The position numbers and the translations under genes are program-made. Below are positions 23,416-34,479 of a stretch of 64,000 bases of DNA, piece after piece. Source of the stretch: Escarpia spicata. Lineage: Eukaryota; Annelida; Polychaeta; Sabellida; Siboglinidae. The notes below the pieces were generated by a model. That model was not told the DNA's origin, did no database searches, and worked only from the letters and a program-made list of their open reading frames with translations. The stretch lies in the NCBI GenBank assembly GCA_963995525.1, contig OZ023214.1, positions 35,712,013-35,776,012 on the forward strand, given 5' to 3'. Each line of letters begins with the position of its first letter. The stretch's first letter is position 1.

Positions 23416-23880
23416 CTGTTTGTATTAAATCACCTAAGACCCTTATAAACAAAAATATAAGGATGCAATAGAAAATGTCCAGAGACGTGCAACTAAACAA
23501 CTCCCAGGAATTAAGGATATTACTTACGAGGAAACTCCCTACATTAGCATATAGAAGAACACGCGAAGATTTGATAGAAGTATATAAACTGTTAAAAGGC
23601 AAGTATGGTATTAATGTGTCTTCTAACATTGTCATGTTATGCAACGACTGTGAAATAAATGAAGGAACAAGGAATCATAGTTTGAAATTATTCCAAGAAC
23701 GTTCACATGTTAATACAAGAAAGGAGAGTTTTTGTTATCAAGAGTTACACAATTGTGGAACAATTTACCAGAATAGGTAGTACATGCACCTAGTATCAAC
23801 TCAGTTAAAAATAGCATAGATAACCACTTGAGAACGGAAGAATTCCTCTACGTCTACAAAGCTGCCTTGCCAGGAAGCCG
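23416..23880 (+). mobile_element. LINE A, right part (ORF2 C-terminus)
   Basis: Reads PYKQKYKDAIENVQRRATKQ and LPGIKDITYEE, then after frameshifts YRRTREDLIEVYKLLKGKYG, HSLKLFQERSHVNTRK and LWNNLPE, ending SVKNSIDNHLR. This is the standard C-terminal part of a CR1-like ORF2 and continues directly from the segment ending at 21067. Confidence 0.82.
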
Positions 23881-25190
23881 TAGAGCTTTTACAGAAACAT
23901 AATACGCAGATCTGCCCACGGTCAGGAACAATCTAAGTAGACCTTATCCGCAAGAGGGAGACACTCACCGGAAGACCTATATGACTAAATAAAACTCGGG
24001 GAATTTTGTGAGTGTGTTTTCAGTGTAAGCGTTACATAGTCCGTTTCAGGGGTAAGTCACTTGTGAAATCAAATTTAGAATGGTGCAGATTGTTACAAAA
24101 ATGCTACATGATCGATTCGATACAGGGAAGAACGAGTACACACAATGGTGTACGTTATGGCGAGTAGTCGTGTTTGCTATTCATGGCCCATCGCCCCATG
24201 GCATGAGTCATGATGACTCATGGGCCATGGTTCTATGAGACTATAGTATGAGCATGGCTCCGAGTTGTGAGTCAATGAGTGAGTTATATGTAAGCTATTG
24301 TTACTAGTATTGACGAATGCCTATATATATATTTCCATCAGCATTTGACGTGGTTATGTGCCTACTCAACCGTAAGTCACAAAAAAGCCTACATACACTG
24401 CAACTTACAAGTTACACTAGTTACAGTACACTTACAGGCTGCCGTTGAATTTAAAAGTGCGCCGTGGCGTTACTAGCTCAAGACTCTAGGGGACTAGGAC
24501 TAGGCCTTCGATTTACGACACGATTAGAAATCTGTATACTAAAAATAGAGGTCAGTACGGTCGTAGACAGGACAAGCTTGGCTGGTTACTAAGCCTAAGC
24601 CTAGGTACATGTAAATTATTAGTCCGTTTGTTTTACTTTCAATAATTTCCTTTCTAATTTGATAGGCTTGTCTTTTCTGACGTCATTAACTCAAGCGACT
24701 GATTTTGAGTCGGTGCATTTTTTATTCGGTTTAGTTTAGGTTTATGCCCTATGCCAGTTATGGAATAAATATATCAAATTAGGGATTTTGTCACTGAAAA
24801 TTATCCTATGAAGACTGAAGTTCTGTAAATGATAGCACACTTTAAGAATGTTTATTTGATATGACAATTGTGTGTTTTCCTAATAATGCTATACGTTATT
24901 TTGATTTTAATATCACAGCCCCTGATTGCAAGAAGTGGCATCTAAGTTTCTAACACTTTGAAGTTTGAACCCCTTAGTACTGCAACCTTGGATTAGGATT
25001 TTATAAATAATAATTCTGGTATAATTTATTGCTGCTGAGCAAAAAATGAAACAATTTGGAAAAACGAAAGTAAAACAAGTTGCTGATAATTTATGTATTT
25101 CGGCCTGTAACCGATGATAGATATCAAGATATCTCAATGTCGGTTTAAATGAGGACAGCCTTGCACTGCCTGTAATTTAGATGACAGCTA
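23881..25190. other. Intergenic, AP-1-like palindrome inside
   Basis: No gene recognised. The only notable feature is the palindrome at 24196-24230, listed separately. Confidence 0.45.
24196..24230. promoter_or_regulatory. Palindrome with two AP-1-type sites
   Basis: CCATGGCATGAGTCATGATG and ACTCATGGGCCATGG form a near-perfect inverted repeat. TGAGTCA and its mirror TGACTCA, the AP-1 consensus, face each other; a further TGAGTCA follows at about 24269. The regulatory role is inferred from motifs alone. Confidence 0.3.
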
Positions 25191-25198
25191 GTGTGTAA

Positions 25199-25434
25199 CA
25201 GGGTTGGTGGGGTCAACTACTTGGACTTATACTTAAGTAGATGCTTTCGGTTCTAGTACTTGAACTTGTATTTGGGGTTCATCATATTATTTTATCATTA
25301 CAACGGAAATGTACTAGAATTTGCACATGTACTTGACAAAATGTACATGGAATTGTACTTGATAAGTAAAATGCTTCAAAGTACTTGTACTCAGAAATGT
25401 ACGTAATTGATCAGATGTACTTAATACAATTCTG
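25199..25434. mobile_element. hAT-type MITE with perfect 8-bp duplication
   Basis: Flanked on both sides by GTGTGTAA (25191-25198 and 25435-25442). It begins CAGGGTTGG and ends CAATTCTG, so both termini begin CAG as in hAT elements. The inside is rich in ACTTGTACTT-type subterminal motifs. At 236 bp it cannot encode a transposase. Confidence 0.75.
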
Positions 25435-25784
25435 GTGTGTAACTGGTCATTTCAATTATATAATGACAACTTGTTTGTTTGGGTGATGCAGATGTAATTT
25501 TTTATAAAACTGTGAAACAATGTGTATTTAGCCATCAGGTAAACATCTGGGCAATGTTCTTTTATTCAGGTTGTGGCCACTTTGTGAACATTTCAGTCAT
25601 TTCAATTGTAGACCTATTTTGTAAGCATTAATATGCCCATCTGTACATCATGTGGCATCATTTTGAATTGAAACACTAATTTCAGTTTGGGAATTGGTGT
25701 TTTGTTTGAAAAATCACTTGTAATTAGTGAAAATGTAATTGGGATTGTTTAAAATGTAATTGTTGTTTCAATCAATGACTATTG

Positions 25785-26245
25785 CCATCACCCTGCATCC
25801 GCCGTTAGCTGCCATATCTCAGAAACCGTTCAGTAACTTTTTGTCTAATTTTACATAGACATATCTTAGGGTACTGCCACTATGCACGATAAATCTGTAT
25901 TTCAATGACTCTTTCTAACTGGCAATGTTTCACATTTTGCCTATTTTTCAAAAACTCTTCAGTAACTTTTTCTCTTATTTTGCATAGACATTTCATGTGG
26001 TAGTGCCACTATACACAAGAAATCTGTATTTGTTCTCTAAAATGCTAAATGTGTTTAACTAAACTGTCTACTGCGGGAGAACAGCCCTGCTGCTCTATTT
26101 ATAACTGGCTGAGTACACCCTGTCACACAACTGGTCCCTTTTTCTACAACCTCTGTCACATGCAGAGTCTGTCTAATTTTGCATATACACCTCTTAGGGT
26201 AGTGTCACTGTACACAAGATTTGTATTTGATTGAATCATTCTAAG
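25785..26245 (-). repeat. Inverted partner of the 12.15-12.69 kb repeat
   Basis: On the minus strand it matches the sub-repeats at 12330-12630: AAAAGTTACTGAA.AGTTTTT, ACAGATTTCTTGTGTATAGT, and GTTTCTGAGATATGGCAGCT near 25815. Confidence 0.6.
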
Positions 26246-27184
26246 GGCACATCAGGGCCTTACAAAAAGCTAAATGTTCACATTTTGTCTGTTTCTGTCT
26301 GGACCAGGTTGGCAGAGTGCCAATTGTTTGTGTATTACACCCACCCCCACCCCACGGTGGAGCTAAGATTCTCTGCCTGCTATTGTTTGATGGAAACTGT
26401 GACTAATCTGTAATTGGTCATTGGCAGAGGCTTGTGTCAACAGACAGCATTAACCCAGTAGACCCCTGTTAATCTGAACAGTTGCATGTAGGTTTTAAGC
26501 TATGTCAAACAGTGGGCTGTAACTAATGTGTAATGGGAATCCTACTGCACTGGTAGAACCTGGGGATCTTTAAAACAGCAGTAGACATAATTATCAATGC
26601 CATATAAAGATATGACCTAGGATTAAAATACAGTAATTTAGGTATAAAATAATATATAAAGTAAAATAACATAAGTATACTCGAAAAGGTTAAAGCATAT
26701 TTAGCCAAAAATTATAAGGAATATTATTTAGATGTTTTACTGTACATGTTGCAGCTATTCCGTCACTCCAGTAATATCAGTATTATGTCATTGGTACTGT
26801 TTTTAACTGTCATTACTACTGTTTTAAAGTCAAAAAGCATGCTATGCATATGTACCTTGTTAACAAATAAAGTTTTATCATAATTCATCTCTTTCTTCTT
26901 CCCATTCTGGGGGAGGGTGGTAGGGGCAAAAGGAGAACAGATAATGCATGTGCATTTTCTTAAACAACGTTTTCCTGTGCTACATGCAAGATTGCAGCTC
27001 ACCAACTCTCCTGCAAGGTTTCTACAACCACTGGAAATTGGCCTAAATAGCAGAGTATCAAGATCAAATCTGACAGTATTTGTTAATAACACATTACCTA
27101 ATATATACAATATTCACGAAATATTCTACTCTAATACTTTATTTCCAGTTGTATCTTCACTGGCATGCATATAGTCTAGAGAGC
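26246..27184. other. Sequence interrupting or extending the dispersed repeat
   Basis: Lies between two blocks that are contiguous in the copy at 12.15-12.69 kb, so it is probably an insertion or a longer version of that element. No coding region is recognised. Confidence 0.4.
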
Positions 27185-27325
27185 TACTAAACATGTCAAC
27201 ACTTTACTTCCATCATAACTCTTAATGATCTATAACTATGATTCACCAAAAAACATTTAATTAATAACTACAAATTCACAATATAGTCCAAAGGACTTCC
27301 GGGCCTCTTGGCCCATTTTTTAAAT
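27185..27325 (-). repeat. Inverted partner, outer end of the dispersed repeat
   Basis: Reverse complement of about 12154-12295: shares GTCCTTTGGACT.TATTGTGA and the block around TTTTTTGGTGAATCATAG. Confidence 0.65.
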
Positions 27326-28022
27326 AACGTCACTTTTTTAGCTCTTCCTATTCTTTAAATATCTTTAAAATTAAATATACTCAAACTTTTAATAGAAGAT
27401 TGTGTTTGAGATCTACATTAATTTTATTTAAAAAAGGTGCTTTAAAATTAATAAATAATCTTTTTGTATTGAGTGTTTGGCATTTAGTTATTTTTTTCAT
27501 GTATTTAATTTCAGTGTGTGAAATAAATATTTCTTGGGTGGAATAGTTGTGCTATAATTAATATCAAGTAAAATATACTATTATCTACAGATGGATACCC
27601 TGACTTTAGAAAATGTTTGTTACATTTCCTCCAAGGTGTCAATACCCAACCGTCTCTCTATGTTCACAATACTCATACTTTGCTTCCTTGGACCATTGGC
27701 CTCTGATCCTTCAGTTGCCAGTGTTTCAGAAAACACAATAATTTTATGTATAGTTATTTACGTTCGCGTTTGCTATATACTATGCTTTCCTGGAGGGCTT
27801 TTCTCCTACTCGCAAGATTTGAGTGGTGAATCATAACCCCAAAATCACTGTGGGGATTAGATTTCAAAGATCAAAATATTGTAATACCGATACCTGTCCC
27901 TGGGTTACTGCGCCGTAGTACAACATTTAGTAATAATGTTAATCTAATACAATGTAAACCAAAATAACGTGTTTCAGGATACTTGTCAGAGGACGCGGTT
28001 ATGCGCAGCAGTGGATGCCGCC
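27326..28022. other. Upstream region of the SPATA2-like gene
   Basis: AT-rich. A TTTCAG acceptor ends at 27977, so the first coding exon may begin at 27978 with 45 bases of 5' UTR, and a non-coding exon probably lies further left. I cannot locate it. Confidence 0.4.
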
Positions 28023-28310
28023 ATGAGTACAGACATCAATGTACAGATAGCCACTCAGCGGGACCAGTACAGGGCTTTGCTGTACGGAGGCTCCTGCACC
28101 AGAGCCCATCTCACGGCTTTTATCTTTCAGCTTCTACTTATTCCACGTCATGGCCAATTCACCGACTTCTTCAGTAACTTGTTGAAAAACAGCTTGGAAT
28201 CCGATCCAAATTGGCAGCCGGAGAAAACGTCGAAGGCTCTTAAGCACTTAGAGACGTATGCATTAAATTTGTATAGCTCTCCGTGGAGAGAAGAATTTAA
28301 AACGATCAAG
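28023..28310 (+). CDS. SPATA2: SPATA2-like exon 1 (PUB, first half)
   Basis: 96 codons ending ATCAAG at donor GTGAGT. The open frame extends upstream to the acceptor at 27977, so a longer N-terminus (DTCQRTRLCAAVDAA...) is possible if another coding exon exists. Confidence 0.82.
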
Positions 28311-31300
28311 GTGAGTTTCTTGAGTGTGATATTTTCAGTTTGTTTGCATGGCTGCTCACTGAGACAGCTTCACAAACAGTGCACTCCAGAAAACTCGAAC
28401 TCGCATAAGTAAATATTTTCGCTTAAGTCGACTCTGTTTTCTCGCTCATGGTTGTCTATGTAAGTCATGTCATATCAAATAATCCGAACAAGACGACTTC
28501 TCATAAGTCGAAGCTTCAGTTAAGTCGACTTAATTTGATCCGTGCGCACACTCGTTTATTTCAGTCGGTAATTTTTTTTTTGCAAATCGCTACTATCAAA
28601 CGTCGACAGCTCGCTCACACCGATAGGTATGACTCAAGTCGACGTTTCGTGCACCAGATGATTCGTTGGTATTCTAGTGTGTGCATCGGAAAAAACGCCA
28701 AGGCGTCGCTCTAAAAATAAACGTTGACAATGTACGAAATGGCGGCGTAAGCTAGGATTCCATACGTACGGATACGGCATGCAGATGCGGCATGCGGCAA
28801 AACAATGAATATAGTGCCCGGTGGAAATTAACATAAGTAGTTCCAAACATGCATAGGCGGATGAGTTTTGTTGTGCGGATGCGGCAAATTGAATCGCTCC
28901 GTATATTCGAATCGTATCCGCACACGAATCGGATAGGAAATTCCCAGTAGTGATGTCACTACATAGGTATTCCCCATTCCGCTTGCGTTTCCGTACGTAT
29001 GGAATCGTAGTTTTAGGCAACAGAAGGCTTACGACGTTGACATTAATTTATCAATAAAATGAAAGACTGAACTGATCTAAACACTGGAGACTAGTAGGGA
29101 AACGATGAAGACAGTTACATAAGTATTGTTTTGTTCCAATCCATATTGTTTATTTGTGTTTTAATGTGTTGTTTTTAGCATAGAAACTGTGTTGCTTACG
29201 ACGTTACGCCACTGTTCGCGTCTGTTGCTGTGGTAGTAATCGCTTGCTTTAACATACATTGCTGCCGAACATCTTAACATCCGTAACACTAGTTACGCAC
29301 ACGTAATGCTAGGGCCTATAAGGCACTAAAACATAGGTTTTGATAAGTGGAACTTTTGATAACTAGAAGTTTTGCTATGTGTTCCTTGAAGTTCGACTTA
29401 TCCAGGGTGCACTGTGTTTTCTTAAAATTGGTATTGCCTTTAAAGTCAAAGTTATAAATACATCATAAATAATAACATTGATTAAGATTATTTGCTGAAC
29501 ACGAAATGTCTCAAAATTAGCGCCTTTAATTAGTTTGTTGACATAGACAGAGGACACCCCTTGTAAGTAGAAAGCAAAGATGGCGGACGGAATTGGGAAG
29601 ATCGTACGATTTCGACACCGTTTGAAGGAGATTGCGCTAATTTACTTCATTTTGGTCACAGACACACATAATTAACCTATTGCAAATAGCGACAGTTATT
29701 TCTTCTAGCCTGTTTGAATGCACGTTTTCGAGGTTAGTTAGTAAAGCAGCTACGTCGAATGCCTGTTTGTTGAAATCTGACTTATCAAAACCGTTTGTTT
29801 TTGTGTCGCTGTCTTGTTGCGTTTGTCCACGCGGTACGCTTTGCCTCTATCACAATATTGCACTTTTGTGAAGTGCATTTCCCACGAATCTCCCAAGACG
29901 GTGGTGGAGTAGCATACATAATCGGACTTGTACGGTTATTTAGGCTACTACGCCAATGGTCGACGACGATTACAGCAGGATGCATATCGCAAAAATACGT
30001 TTTTATAATTCACACGCCTGATGGTTTTAGCGAATCCAAAGTTTTTGTTGTGGGCTATGTTCCATGTTTTCGGGCACATTCGATAGTGTCAGTTGAGTAA
30101 CGCGAAGCTACGAAACATTTCGGGATATAGAATGTTTATTAAATGGTCGTCTCTCACTTCTTCGAAAAAAGATCACCGCACCGTAATGTCAACACAAATT
30201 AGTTCCGACGTAATCGCACGCCTGCATGCATATACTATTATTGTAAAATAGAGTGTGGGTCTCTGTCTGTCTGAATGTCTTTCTGTCTGTATGTCTCTTC
30301 GTTCGTCCGTTCTCTCCTAAACTGCCCTGCCATGCTTTCAAGCTACCGGTATATTATTTGTACGCATAATGATGCATTTGTAATGTAGATCTATGGCATA
30401 CGCCCCTACGTTTACTGCAGGTGTCTACTTTTATACCGACACACAAAAGTACATACCAGTTACGTAACAATAATGTAATGGCCGCTTTTCCTGTTTTAGA
30501 TTTACACCGGTGTCTACCGCCTGAAAGTGGCGTTGTACATCAAAGACGCCGAAGGCGTTCTGCGACTGATGGGCTACGTGCCGAAACCGGACGACTCAAT
30601 GGCGTTGACCTTAGCAGAGTCGGTAGATCGCGACCAGCTTCTCGAGGTCGCCTTTACGTTATTCATGTTGCAGGCCGAGTGCGACATCTATCGGCAGATC
30701 TATGAGCGCGTGAAGGCGCAAGGGCACACGATGGCACAGGTGCACGAGTGCCGGAGCGGTATTGGGGGCGGGATAGAAGAATGTATCGACTGGATTCGAG
30801 ACAGGTACGGGCGAACGAAGAAACTGGTCGTCGATCACACGCTGGTCGATATCGGTCCATCAGACGGGACCCAGATGTACGTCCCAGATAGAAGGGCGAA
30901 TGAAGACCCGTCGCACAAGTACGACGTTCAGACGGGAGTGGATGTTTTGGCAGGCATGAGAGGACTCGTTCCAGCTAGACATAGAAATGAGGGGTCGTTG
31001 GTGACGAGGAGTGACGGCCGCTCGACGTCATACGACGTTTATGATTGGATGCAAAGCAATACGAAATTAGGTATGCGTGACGCACTTACACGAACTCTTA
31101 CGACTGGCGCGACGAACGACAATGACATATATGCCCCGATGACTGCCGAACAGCACCGGATGCGCAGCTATGACGCCGTGCGCACGACTGGGACGTCACT
31201 TCCGGTCAAAGATCGCACACTGTCCGCCGGTCTGCCGTACGAGAATGCACCGACGTATGTAGAGTTTCTCGCCAGGTCTTCTGTTGGAATCGGCCACACG

Positions 31301-31615
31301 GCCGGAAGTGCCGTCAACACAGGAACCATGAGTATGGATTCCGTGCGAAATCCTACCGATGCCCAACATGTGGTTCCGAATCGGTTCCCGATGAGTTTCT
31401 CTGTTGAGGCTTATGGGCAACATGGTGGCCTCACGACGAGCAGGTCGAGAGACGCCGTAACTCGCAGAGCTGATTTTGGGGTGCGAACGAATCCCGACAC
31501 ATTCACTGCCAAAAGGTGTAGTCTTTACGACAATGTCGATCCAGCGGATGCCTGTGATCGAACGGCAAGGGAATCTTCTGTTGGGAAGCGGGGACCAGAA
31601 ATGACGCTCCTGTAA
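28023..31615 (+). CDS. SPATA2: SPATA2 / Tamo-like PUB-domain protein
   Basis: Two exons, 28023-28310 and 30500-31615, join in phase 0 to give 467 residues. The start is chosen at 28023 because it has a near-ideal GCCGCCATGA context. Vertebrate SPATA2 uses its N-terminal PUB domain to bind CYLD and a short PUB-interacting motif to bind HOIP, bridging a deubiquitinase to LUBAC; the fly homologue is Tamo. The PUB region matches well across the splice: YALNLYSSPWREEFKTIK, then YTGVYRLKVALYIKDAEGVL, RLMGYVPKPDD and FTLFMLQAECDIY (human FELFLAKVECE). The remaining 270 residues are low-similarity and rich in Arg, Thr and Asp. The Cys-rich C-terminus of vertebrate SPATA2 is absent. NDNDIY at residues 302-307 resembles a PUB-interacting motif. 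Confidence 0.85.
28377..29414. mobile_element. Tigger/pogo-like DNA element in the SPATA2-like intron
   Basis: Terminal inverted repeats: the left end starts CAGTGCACTCC and the right end, reverse-complemented, starts CAGTGCACCCTGG. GATAAGTCGAAC-type and TTAAGTCGA-type subterminal motifs follow. About 1.04 kb with no transposase seen; a smaller element is nested inside. Confidence 0.55.
28752..29011. mobile_element. MITE with 20-bp terminal inverted repeats
   Basis: The left terminus CTAGGATTCCATACGTACGG and right terminus CCGTACGTATGGAATCGTAG are inverted with one mismatch. Internal GCATGCGGCA and GTATCCGCA motifs add further symmetry. Non-coding, 260 bp, nested inside the Tigger-like element. 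Confidence 0.75.
30500..31615 (+). CDS. SPATA2: SPATA2-like exon 2 (PUB second half and tail)
   Basis: 371 codons and TAA, after acceptor TGTTTTAG. It is GC-rich compared with the surroundings. The predicted tail is mostly disordered, with a candidate PUB-interacting motif at 31115-31132 and a second tyrosine motif, SLYDNVDPAD, near 31525. Confidence 0.86.
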   Translation: MYTGVYRLKVALYIKDAEGVLRLMGYVPKPDDSMALTLAESVDRDQLLEVAFTLFMLQAECDIYRQIYERVKAQGHTMAQVHECRSGIGGGIEECIDWIRDRYGRTKKLVVDHTLVDIGPSDGTQMYVPDRRANEDPSHKYDVQTGVDVLAGMRGLVPARHRNEGSLVTRSDGRSTSYDVYDWMQSNTKLGMRDALTRTLTTGATNDNDIYAPMTAEQHRMRSYDAVRTTGTSLPVKDRTLSAGLPYENAPTYVEFLARSSVGIGHTAGSAVNTGTMSMDSVRNPTDAQHVVPNRFPMSFSVEAYGQHGGLTTSRSRDAVTRRADFGVRTNPDTFTAKRCSLYDNVDPADACDRTARESSVGKRGPEMTLL

Positions 31616-32304
31616 GCGTGACTGCACATTCGCGATACTGTGGTGACATTACCGGATTCTTTGCGGTTCATCTAATTCAGTTTTTTTCGTGTTATGAGCA
31701 GCTTGGTAATCGAGGCTCGATTTAAAGCAGTTGAACATTTCAATTAAGTTAGATTCTTTCACAAATATATAAGATGTTCTAAGCATAAAAATTGTCTAAC
31801 ACAATACAGCCTGAAATGGAAATGGGGCTAAATAGTAACTTACCTGTGATAGACATGTTACGCTGTAAACTGTAAATGCTTTGCTACTATTCAGGCTTTC
31901 GTTGGTAACGTGCATCATTTCGTCGCCTCGTCATGCTTTAGGTTTGCGGCCTGTCGCTCGGGTGTATCGTGGAGACTAATCCACGTACAGGAAACGTAAA
32001 TTACAAAATTCGACTCGCAACATAATCACAGTTATATTCCTTTCATCTTGACACTTTCTCTTGCCGTTAATTTTTTGCAGTAGCCATAATTAATGGCATG
32101 CTAAATATTTGGAAGGAGTTTCGTACTATCCCCGCATGGACGGACGGCTAGTCTGGTATGCAAAAGGGATCAGGTTAGGGTAGGTTGAAGGAACGTTTGA
32201 CAACATTGACGTTATGTGTTTACATGCAGTTGTACGTGGAAGGGTAGCACGAAACGCGCTCCTATATATTTCCAGGTAACGCCGCAGTGGCGCCCTGAGC
32301 AAAC
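31616..32304. other. 3' flank of the SPATA2-like gene
   Basis: No gene or repeat recognised. It presumably holds the 3' UTR; no clear AATAAA is seen close to the stop codon. Confidence 0.4.
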
Positions 32305-32753
32305 ACGTTGTCGCGCGTACATTTATCCGGGCGTTAAATAATATCCGGGTGACGTTTCTGCGCGTGCGCGTATCTAGGGGAATACAGCTACAATTGTCGC
32401 GATTTCATTTATCTGGGCGTTATGTATGTTTATATATGTCTATAATTATATATACATAAATGATAAAATGTTTGCTTCCCACAGACAGTCACTTTCTGAG
32501 GTAAAACGGTGTCCTCGCCACGCACACGTCACGTGACTTTCTCTTATACTTGGTCACAACTGTGAAACAGCAAATTATAATTATGCTCTCTAACTATAAC
32601 GATCGTATTACGACAACAAACGAAACATATTTAACTACTGGATAGTATTTATCACTGCGTGATCTACTGGTGCCAAATATTATGCCTTACATATGCACAT
32701 AAACATCACCCGGATAAAATTTAACGCCCGGATAAATGTAAGCGCGACAACGT
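32305..32753. mobile_element. 449-bp MITE with about 55-bp inverted repeats
   Basis: Left end ACGTTGTCGCGCGTACATTT and right end (reverse complement) ACGTTGTCGCGCTTACATTT continue as ATCCGGGCGTTAAAT and ATCCGGGTGA on both sides with few mismatches. No coding sequence lies between. The superfamily is unclear; no obvious target duplication. Confidence 0.8.
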
Positions 32754-33436
32754 ATTAGGTCAATAACTCGAAATAACTATATCGGTGTTTTCTTTTTAAT
32801 GTGTCGCCAATTTGGTTGAACAAAGAACCAGTACGAGCCCTCGGGACACTTTTCTGGAGGGTCCCGGAAGTAGTGTACCTTGGTGATACGGCGGCTGTTT
32901 AGTGGTGGATTTTGCTTGTGAGCTCGTTGCCTTAGTGTAACGTTCGCCATATGCTTATGGTAGAAGGAAGCAATTAAACGTAGAATCAACCGAGTTGATC
33001 TCGACACATGGGCGGAGATACCGACTGCCCCAAAGTTACCGAATTAATATGAAGATGAAAATGGTTGGACACTTATCCATATCGTGTGTTTCGAGCTTGT
33101 AATCGATAGTAAAGCATTTTTTCTTGGAAGATTTCTGCCTCCGTTTACGAAGTTTGTAGTACGTTGGTTTCATGTAGAATGTGTTGGGCCCGGACGATTT
33201 AGGCTGTGCTGTCGATAGTTATAGGCTTTTTTTCGCGACATTTACGAAGTTGATAGGTCGTTTTTACTAATCTGTGTTTCGACCCATTTCTTTTTCATCA
33301 GTGATGGTGAGATATTTCGGAGCCGGATGTGATCTAACCATATTTTGATTGGGATAATAGGCCATTCCCAAAGGGGTTCGCCACACTATTTCTGGAATAT
33401 CCAAACACCTGTATTCCAGATTGTGAAACCGATATC
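32754..33436. other. Unassigned; small minus-strand ORF of unknown status
   Basis: A minus-strand open frame (32777-33007) includes a proline- and aromatic-rich stretch, VHYFRDPPEKCPEGSYWFF, which looks more protein-like than most spurious frames here. I do not recognise it and do not call it a gene. Confidence 0.25.
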
Positions 33437-33660
33437 ATTCAATGTCATACCCTGTACATGAAACTTCGAATCACATTGAACACTGAATATCCGTGAAGTT
33501 GGTATAACGAATGGAGCAGTACATCTGACGGCGGCATGATACCTTGACATTCAATGTCATACCCTGTACATGAAACTTCGAATCACATTGAACACTGAAT
33601 ATCCGTGAAGTTGGTATAACGAATGGAGCAGTACATTTGACGGCGGCATGATACCTTGAC
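33437..33660. repeat. 112-bp direct tandem duplication
   Basis: Two head-to-tail copies, 33437-33548 and 33549-33660, differ at one visible position (ACATCTGACG versus ACATTTGACG). Confidence 0.95.
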
Positions 33661-34479
33661 ATTGGGCGTTTTGACGTATGTTTTCGAAGGCGAATGACCT
33701 TTCGACATCTTACACCAGTGCCAATTACGTTTTGGTAATAATATTGGAAATAATATTACTTTTGTTTGGTGGAGGTGTACACCTTTTGTCCCTTCCCCCA
33801 GTGCAATATGCACTATTAATTTTGTGTTTATAAAATGCGTATATATTATTAAATGCTGATTTCACTGTATGTGTTTGAGAACTTTATATGATTTATTTAT
33901 TGCTCAAATGATTAAATATATACATAAATGAAGACTAATGATAAGATGCCATTATCACTAAAATATAATATATACAAATAATTGTTTCCGTCGTTATTAC
34001 TCTCGTAATTCGTATATAAATAAAATATACTAGTTCGCACTCGGTTATTTATTATTTGTTGTTTACTATATATATATACAAACATATATATTCAATTGGT
34101 TGGACACGTTGTTCTTCTTGCAATGAATGTTATTCAAGTATGCCAACAACAATAGGTACAACAATAATTACGACAGATTTGCACGATTATAATCTTGATT
34201 GTGAGAGAAGTGAACCTAGTTAATGTGTTGTTTTTGCGTCATGTTTTGAATAAACCTGCAGTTCGCTGTTGTACCGCTTCAAATTATTTATGTTGGTACC
34301 GCACCTTGGCTATACAATTGTATTTGTATATGTAATACTTAACTGTATATATAGCAAAATTATCGCTAATTGAATCACGAAAGTATATAAAACGCAGACA
34401 AATAGTAACACTAGGGATCATGCGTGTTTGCCTGGTACGTGTAAACATAAAGCTGCCAACTGGCTTTGTGAGTACGTCA
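33661..34479. other. AT-rich intergenic sequence
   Basis: Contains TA-rich tracts near 34065-34092. No gene or element recognised. Confidence 0.5.

Noticed and set aside
27969..28022. Upstream extension of SPATA2-like exon 1 as coding
   Set aside because: The ATG at 28023 has a far better context, and the extension has no similarity to the family's amino terminus; kept as probable 5' UTR.
29579..29674. ATGGCGGACGG start with a 31-codon frame in the SPATA2-like intron
   Set aside because: Very short, no family resemblance and no donor; ATGGCG strings recur in several non-coding places here.
33455..33670. CRISPR-like direct repeats
   Set aside because: Only two 112-bp copies directly abutting with no spacers, in an animal genome.
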